Assembly (NCBI GenBank): GCA_030603035.1
Contig: JAUVYQ010000043.1
Coordinates: forward strand, 1-17,182
DNA length: 17,182 nucleotides
DNA from: Phycisphaerae bacterium
Lineage (GTDB): Bacteria > Planctomycetota > Phycisphaerae > Sedimentisphaerales > SG8-4
Direction of reading: 5' to 3'
The position numbers and the translations under genes were made by a program. Shown piece after piece: positions 14,103 through 17,182 of the stretch. Position 1 is the first letter of the stretch. Every line of letters begins with the position of its first letter. The notes under the pieces are model-generated. The model ran no database searches. It had not been told where the DNA came from and saw only the letters and a list, made by a program, of their open reading frames with translations.

Positions 14103-15437
14103 TTATGCTTTAGGCAGGGAGCGGTTCAGTTTCCGCTGGAGGTCTTTCAGCCGGTTTACCTCGTCATTGCCAAGCAGCATAATCGGAAAGGCGGTCTTGT
14201 TATGAAACAATGGCTCATCCATATCCACCCATTGCCGGCAATATTCGCCATCAGGCGTCCCGGGTATCGGCGAAAAATCCGCTAACATCCCCCGAATGCC
14301 CAGACTATTGGCAAAGCGCATCGAAGCTTCGAACTCCTGAATATCGGCTTGAGGATGGCCGAGAATTTGATACGCCGTGATGCTGGTGGGCCTGGCACCC
14401 GCAGCGGTGAGCTGCTCGACCGCCCGTGCAAGCTCATCGGAAAAAACCTTCGAGCCGGTACACCGCTGCCATTGCAAAGAAACATTCTCAAACCCAAGAT
14501 AGAAAGTCTTAAAGCCCGCCTGCACCATCAGCTCGGCCAGCTCTCTCGCAATAAAACGAGCATTAAGACCATTAGGCGTATGCAGGTTCACTTTTATGGC
14601 CCGTTTTAATACCTCGTTTAGAAAAGGTGCCAGGACCTCTTCTGCCTCGAACAGCAAAGCGTCATCGTAGAAGGCAATATTCTCAACCCCACGTTTCGTT
14701 AATAACTCTAACTCGGCTAAACAGCGCTCCGGTGGTCGCGGCTTGAATTTACCATAAACCTTGGGGACAGAGCAGTAAGTGCAATTGAAAGGACAACCAT
14801 CGGTAAGCTTCAAGACTCCAACATTTAGTTTCTCTACCGCTTCCCACAAAGCCGGCTGCTTCAAGTCCGGCTTGATTCCCAAATACTCCCAGAGCGGCTC
14901 AAGATTTGTCCCCTGCACTAAAAAATCTGCTTCTAATCGTCGTGCGTGATTGCCGCAAAGTGTCATGTAGTTACCGCCCAACACAATTTTCGCTTTCGGC
15001 CAAACTTTGCGAATATCTTCTATTACCTCTTGGATGCCCTGGTACCAATATGTCATCATCGTTTGGACAAGAACGAAATCGAACGATCCCTCTCGTCTCA
15101 GAAAATCTATGAACATCCCGCGAGGCAAACCAAATCGTTGGAAGTATCGCGGAATCGCCTCCAGGCACGCTGGACTTGGGACCTGTTCGCAGTAAAATCT
15201 ACCCCGACCCCACCGGTCGGATTCAAACTCCTTCTGCTTGCCCCCATGCTTCTTGCAAAGCAAAACGGGGGGCTTCGCTACAAAAGGGGCCAATCGGTCG
15301 AGATAATCGAAGAGAGTGAAATCAGCTCTGCCGCGCAGATACCCTGCGACGCTCAGCAGGCCATAAGGTTTAAGCCAGAAATCATACGCAGCAAAATCAT
15401 ATATCGGCGGATTTACAAGCAGGATTCTCGACTTCAT
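14103..15437 (-). CDS. Radical SAM protein with cobalamin-binding-like N-terminal domain, function unknown
   Basis: A 444-residue protein that begins ILLVNPPIYDF, the first strand of a Rossmann-like B12-binding domain. FVLVQTMMTYWYQG and AKIVLGGNY continue that fold, but the DxHxxG cobalamin ligand motif is absent. The radical SAM cluster is DGCPFNCTYCSVP (C215, C219, C222), followed by AFYDDALL, LHTPNGLNARF, GFKTFYLGFEN and ITAYQILGHP, the usual barrel strands. A segment near residues 60-100 (CKKHGG, DRWGRGRFYCEQ, PRYFQRFGLPRG) is rich in charged and Cys residues and is shared, from memory, by an uncharacterised branch of this superfamily. The start lies 12 bases after the small membrane protein's stop and the end 44 bases before miaB. 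The substrate is not known. Confidence 0.85.
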   Translation of the reverse strand: MKSRILLVNPPIYDFAAYDFWLKPYGLLSVAGYLRGRADFTLFDYLDRLAPFVAKPPVLLCKKHGGKQKEFESDRWGRGRFYCEQVPSPACLEAIPRYFQRFGLPRGMFIDFLRREGSFDFVLVQTMMTYWYQGIQEVIEDIRKVWPKAKIVLGGNYMTLCGNHARRLEADFLVQGTNLEPLWEYLGIKPDLKQPALWEAVEKLNVGVLKLTDGCPFNCTYCSVPKVYGKFKPRPPERCLAELELLTKRGVENIAFYDDALLFEAEEVLAPFLNEVLKRAIKVNLHTPNGLNARFIARELAELMVQAGFKTFYLGFENVSLQWQRCTGSKVFSDELARAVEQLTAAGARPTSITAYQILGHPQADIQEFEASMRFANSLGIRGMLADFSPIPGTPDGEYCRQWVDMDEPLFHNKTAFPIMLLGNDEVNRLKDLQRKLNRSLPKA

Positions 15438-15449
15438 AATCTATGTCTT

Positions 15450-15809
15450 TTACACCGTGTTATCTGGTAGTGGCACACCGGCATTCTTGTAACCCTTCGA
15501 TTCATAGACCCTCAAAAGGAAAAATAAAACAGCAGCAATCAGTCCATAAACCATTCCGAACAACAACCAGATCCACGGTGTGTTTTTACTCTGTCTTGCC
15601 TGTATAAACAGCCATATCCCGATAACCAAGTTGACAATTATCGACAATAGTGAACGAGCAGAAGTTATCAATGCAAGGTGGGCGTACTGTATCCCCACAT
15701 ACTCGGGTCCATATAATCTTGCAATGAGACTGCTCCCAAACCAACTCAAAAAGTGTGTCAATATCAGCAAGATAATTAACAACAGTGCTAACCATTCCAA
15801 TTTCTTCAT
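15450..15809 (-). CDS. Small membrane protein with three predicted helices, function unknown
   Basis: A 119-residue protein with hydrophobic segments at about 5-22, 43-68 and 74-97 and a polar tail ending GVPLPDNTV. I recognise no family. The ATG at 15809 is preferred because GAGGTG lies 7-8 bases upstream; a start at 15842 would add 11 polar residues. It is the first gene of a tight minus-strand set with the radical SAM gene and miaB. The second helix is preceded by LYGPEYVGIQYAHLALI. Confidence 0.72.
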   Translation of the reverse strand: MKKLEWLALLLIILLILTHFLSWFGSSLIARLYGPEYVGIQYAHLALITSARSLLSIIVNLVIGIWLFIQARQSKNTPWIWLLFGMVYGLIAAVLFFLLRVYESKGYKNAGVPLPDNTV

Positions 15810-15931
15810 AATTTCACACCTCATAAATTGACGTTCTTTCATAGGAATACGAAACTGTTGACCAGATGATTCTACTCAATCATATATTGTTTACCAAAAA
15901 CAACTTTACTTTGAACAACCAACTTTCCGAA

Positions 15932-17182
15932 TCAATCAGTGTCTTTGAATTTAGTGCGCAGTCGCTTCAACTCTGCCTTTAGGTCTTTGACTATCTCGGC
16001 GTATGCAGGGTCGTCATAGACGTTTTTCATTTCACGCGGATCTTTCTGCAAGTCATACAGCTCCCACTCGTCAATGTCGTGGTAAAAGTGTATCAGTTTA
16101 TACCGCTGCGTTCGCACGCCGTAGTGACGTTTTACGCTGTGCACAGCCGGATACTCGTAGTAGTGGTAATACATCGATGTCCGCCAATCCCTGGGCGTCC
16201 TCCTACGGAGCACCCGGCGGATGGTTCGGCCCTGCATATCATCCGGCTTGCCGACACCGGCAAAGTCCAGAAACGTCGGCGCAAAATCCAGGTTCAGAAC
16301 GATATTGTTGTTGACCGAGCCGGCTTTTATCTGCCCCGGATACCGAACCAGAAGCGGTATCCGCAGTGATTCCTCGTACATAAATCGCTTGTCGAACCAG
16401 CCGTGGTCGCCCAGAAAGAAACCCTGGTCGGAAGTGTAGAACACGACCGTATTCTTGCTCAGCCCCGACTCGTCAAGATAGTCCAGGAGCCGGCCAACAT
16501 TATCATCAACCGAGGCGATGCACCGCAGATAGTCCTTGATATATCTCTGATATTTCCAGCGGACAAGCTCCTTACCCTGGAGATTTGCCTTGCGGAAAGC
16601 TCCGTTTTTAGGTTCGTATGCCGCATCCCACAGCTTTTTCTGCTCAGGATTCAGGTCGCCCGGCGGCACGAGTTTCAGGTCTCTGTTGTTCATTGTCTTC
16701 TCGATACTCATATCTTGTTCCTTGGCGGCTCTTCCACGGTTGGAGTAATCGTCGAACAGGTTGTCCGGCTCCGGAATAGTAACGTCGTCATACATTGTCA
16801 GATGTTTTGGCCCCGGCTCCCACCTGCGGTGCGGCGCCTTGTGGTGATACATCAGGCAAAATGGCTTGGCGCCCTTACGTCCTTTGAGCCATTTGAGGCA
16901 GTGGTCGGTAATAATATCCGTTGTGTACCCGGTATATTTTTTTCGCTGCCCCATCTCTTTCATAGCCGGGTTATAGTACGTTCCCTGACCAGGCAGGACA
17001 TTCCAGTAGTCAAAGCCGGTCGGGTCGCTCTTGAGGTGCCACTTGCCTATCATAGCCGTCTCATAACCGGCCTCCTGCAGCAGCTTCGGGAACGTCTGCT
17101 GGCTGCCGTCAAATCTTTTCCGGTTGTCGATGACCCCGTTGATATGACTGTATTTACCCGTCAGAATCACCGCCCGGCAGGG
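15932..17182 (-). CDS. Type I (formylglycine-dependent) sulfatase, N terminus outside the window
   Basis: The gene enters from the right edge; 416 codons are visible. The first residues are [13 protein letters not shown], the second half of the sulfatase signature C-x-P-[ST]-R-x4-TG. The Cys that becomes formylglycine lies just outside, and the usual Ser after Pro is Cys here, a variant I recall in related planctomycetal sulfatases. [12 protein letters not shown] (signature 2), MYHHKAPH and [24 protein letters not shown] give the metal and sulfate site residues. [15 protein letters not shown] is the usual C-terminal strand. Such enzymes hydrolyse sulfate esters of polysaccharides outside the cytoplasm; the signal peptide is not in view. 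The S1 subfamily and substrate cannot be fixed. It ends 122 bases before the small membrane gene on the same strand. Confidence 0.93.
   Translation of the reverse strand, partial: PCRAVILTGKYSHINGVIDNRKRFDGSQQTFPKLLQEAGYETAMIGKWHLKSDPTGFDYWNVLPGQGTYYNPAMKEMGQRKKYTGYTTDIITDHCLKWLKGRKGAKPFCLMYHHKAPHRRWEPGPKHLTMYDDVTIPEPDNLFDDYSNRGRAAKEQDMSIEKTMNNRDLKLVPPGDLNPEQKKLWDAAYEPKNGAFRKANLQGKELVRWKYQRYIKDYLRCIASVDDNVGRLLDYLDESGLSKNTVVFYTSDQGFFLGDHGWFDKRFMYEESLRIPLLVRYPGQIKAGSVNNNIVLNLDFAPTFLDFAGVGKPDDMQGRTIRRVLRRRTPRDWRTSMYYHYYEYPAVHSVKRHYGVRTQRYKLIHFYHDIDEWELYDLQKDPREMKNVYDDPAYAEIVKDLKAELKRLRTKFKDTD

Noticed and set aside
15205..15221. CCGACC/GGTCGG stem in the radical SAM gene as another hairpin module
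   Set aside because: The loop is 5 bases, no border repeats are present and the protein (DRWGRG) looks native there.

Overview
The window reads like a chromosomal piece of an uncultured, carbohydrate-degrading bacterium of the PVC group, most likely Planctomycetota (Phycisphaerae-like). The inference rests on gene content: a formylglycine-type sulfatase, a Tat-exported Gfo/Idh/MocA oxidoreductase next to a secreted xylose-isomerase-like TIM barrel, a GH51 arabinofuranosidase lipoprotein, a sodium:solute symporter, and moderate GC. Verrucomicrobiota or Kiritimatiellota cannot be excluded. No rRNA, tRNA, CRISPR array or transposase was seen.

Layout. Positions 1-2970 (+) hold the end of a histone-deacetylase-fold hydrolase, then an MBOAT O-acyltransferase (AlgI/DltB type) and an SGNH-domain membrane protein, a likely envelope or exopolysaccharide O-acylation pair. 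Positions 3001-7268 (-) hold a sugar operon read from right to left: secreted TIM-barrel isomerase/epimerase, Gfo/Idh/MocA protein, a truncated L-ribulose-5-phosphate 4-epimerase (araD) and an L-fucose/L-arabinose isomerase-family protein. Two good sigma70-like promoters lie upstream. Positions 8032-10521 (-) hold the GH51 enzyme. Positions 10663-12220 (+) hold three broken genes in a row: a tail resembling the C terminus of GH95 fucosidases, a symporter cut at about residue 310, and the C-terminal third of a uroporphyrinogen-decarboxylase-family methyltransferase. Positions 12643-15809 (-) hold a small membrane protein, a radical SAM protein and miaB. From 15932 to the right edge (-) is a sulfatase whose N terminus lies outside the window.

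Two themes stand out. First, small repeats are unusually dense and enter or touch coding sequence. The SGNH gene alone contains two heptamer arrays, a 3-base-loop hairpin, and an 88-bp in-frame element with three 3-base-loop hairpins. A near-identical 31-bp repeat recurs at the ends of the araD and GH51 genes, where its first bases supply or touch the stop codons. An octamer CTGATTNN array and similar hairpins sit between genes. Second, at least three abrupt gene truncations lie in the sugar-use part, which suggests repeated deletion (or assembly joins) in a decaying polysaccharide-utilisation locus. GH51, sulfatase, isomerase and MocA functions together would suit breakdown of arabinose-, fucose- or sulfate-bearing polysaccharide, but the araD and symporter damage makes the local pathway incomplete.
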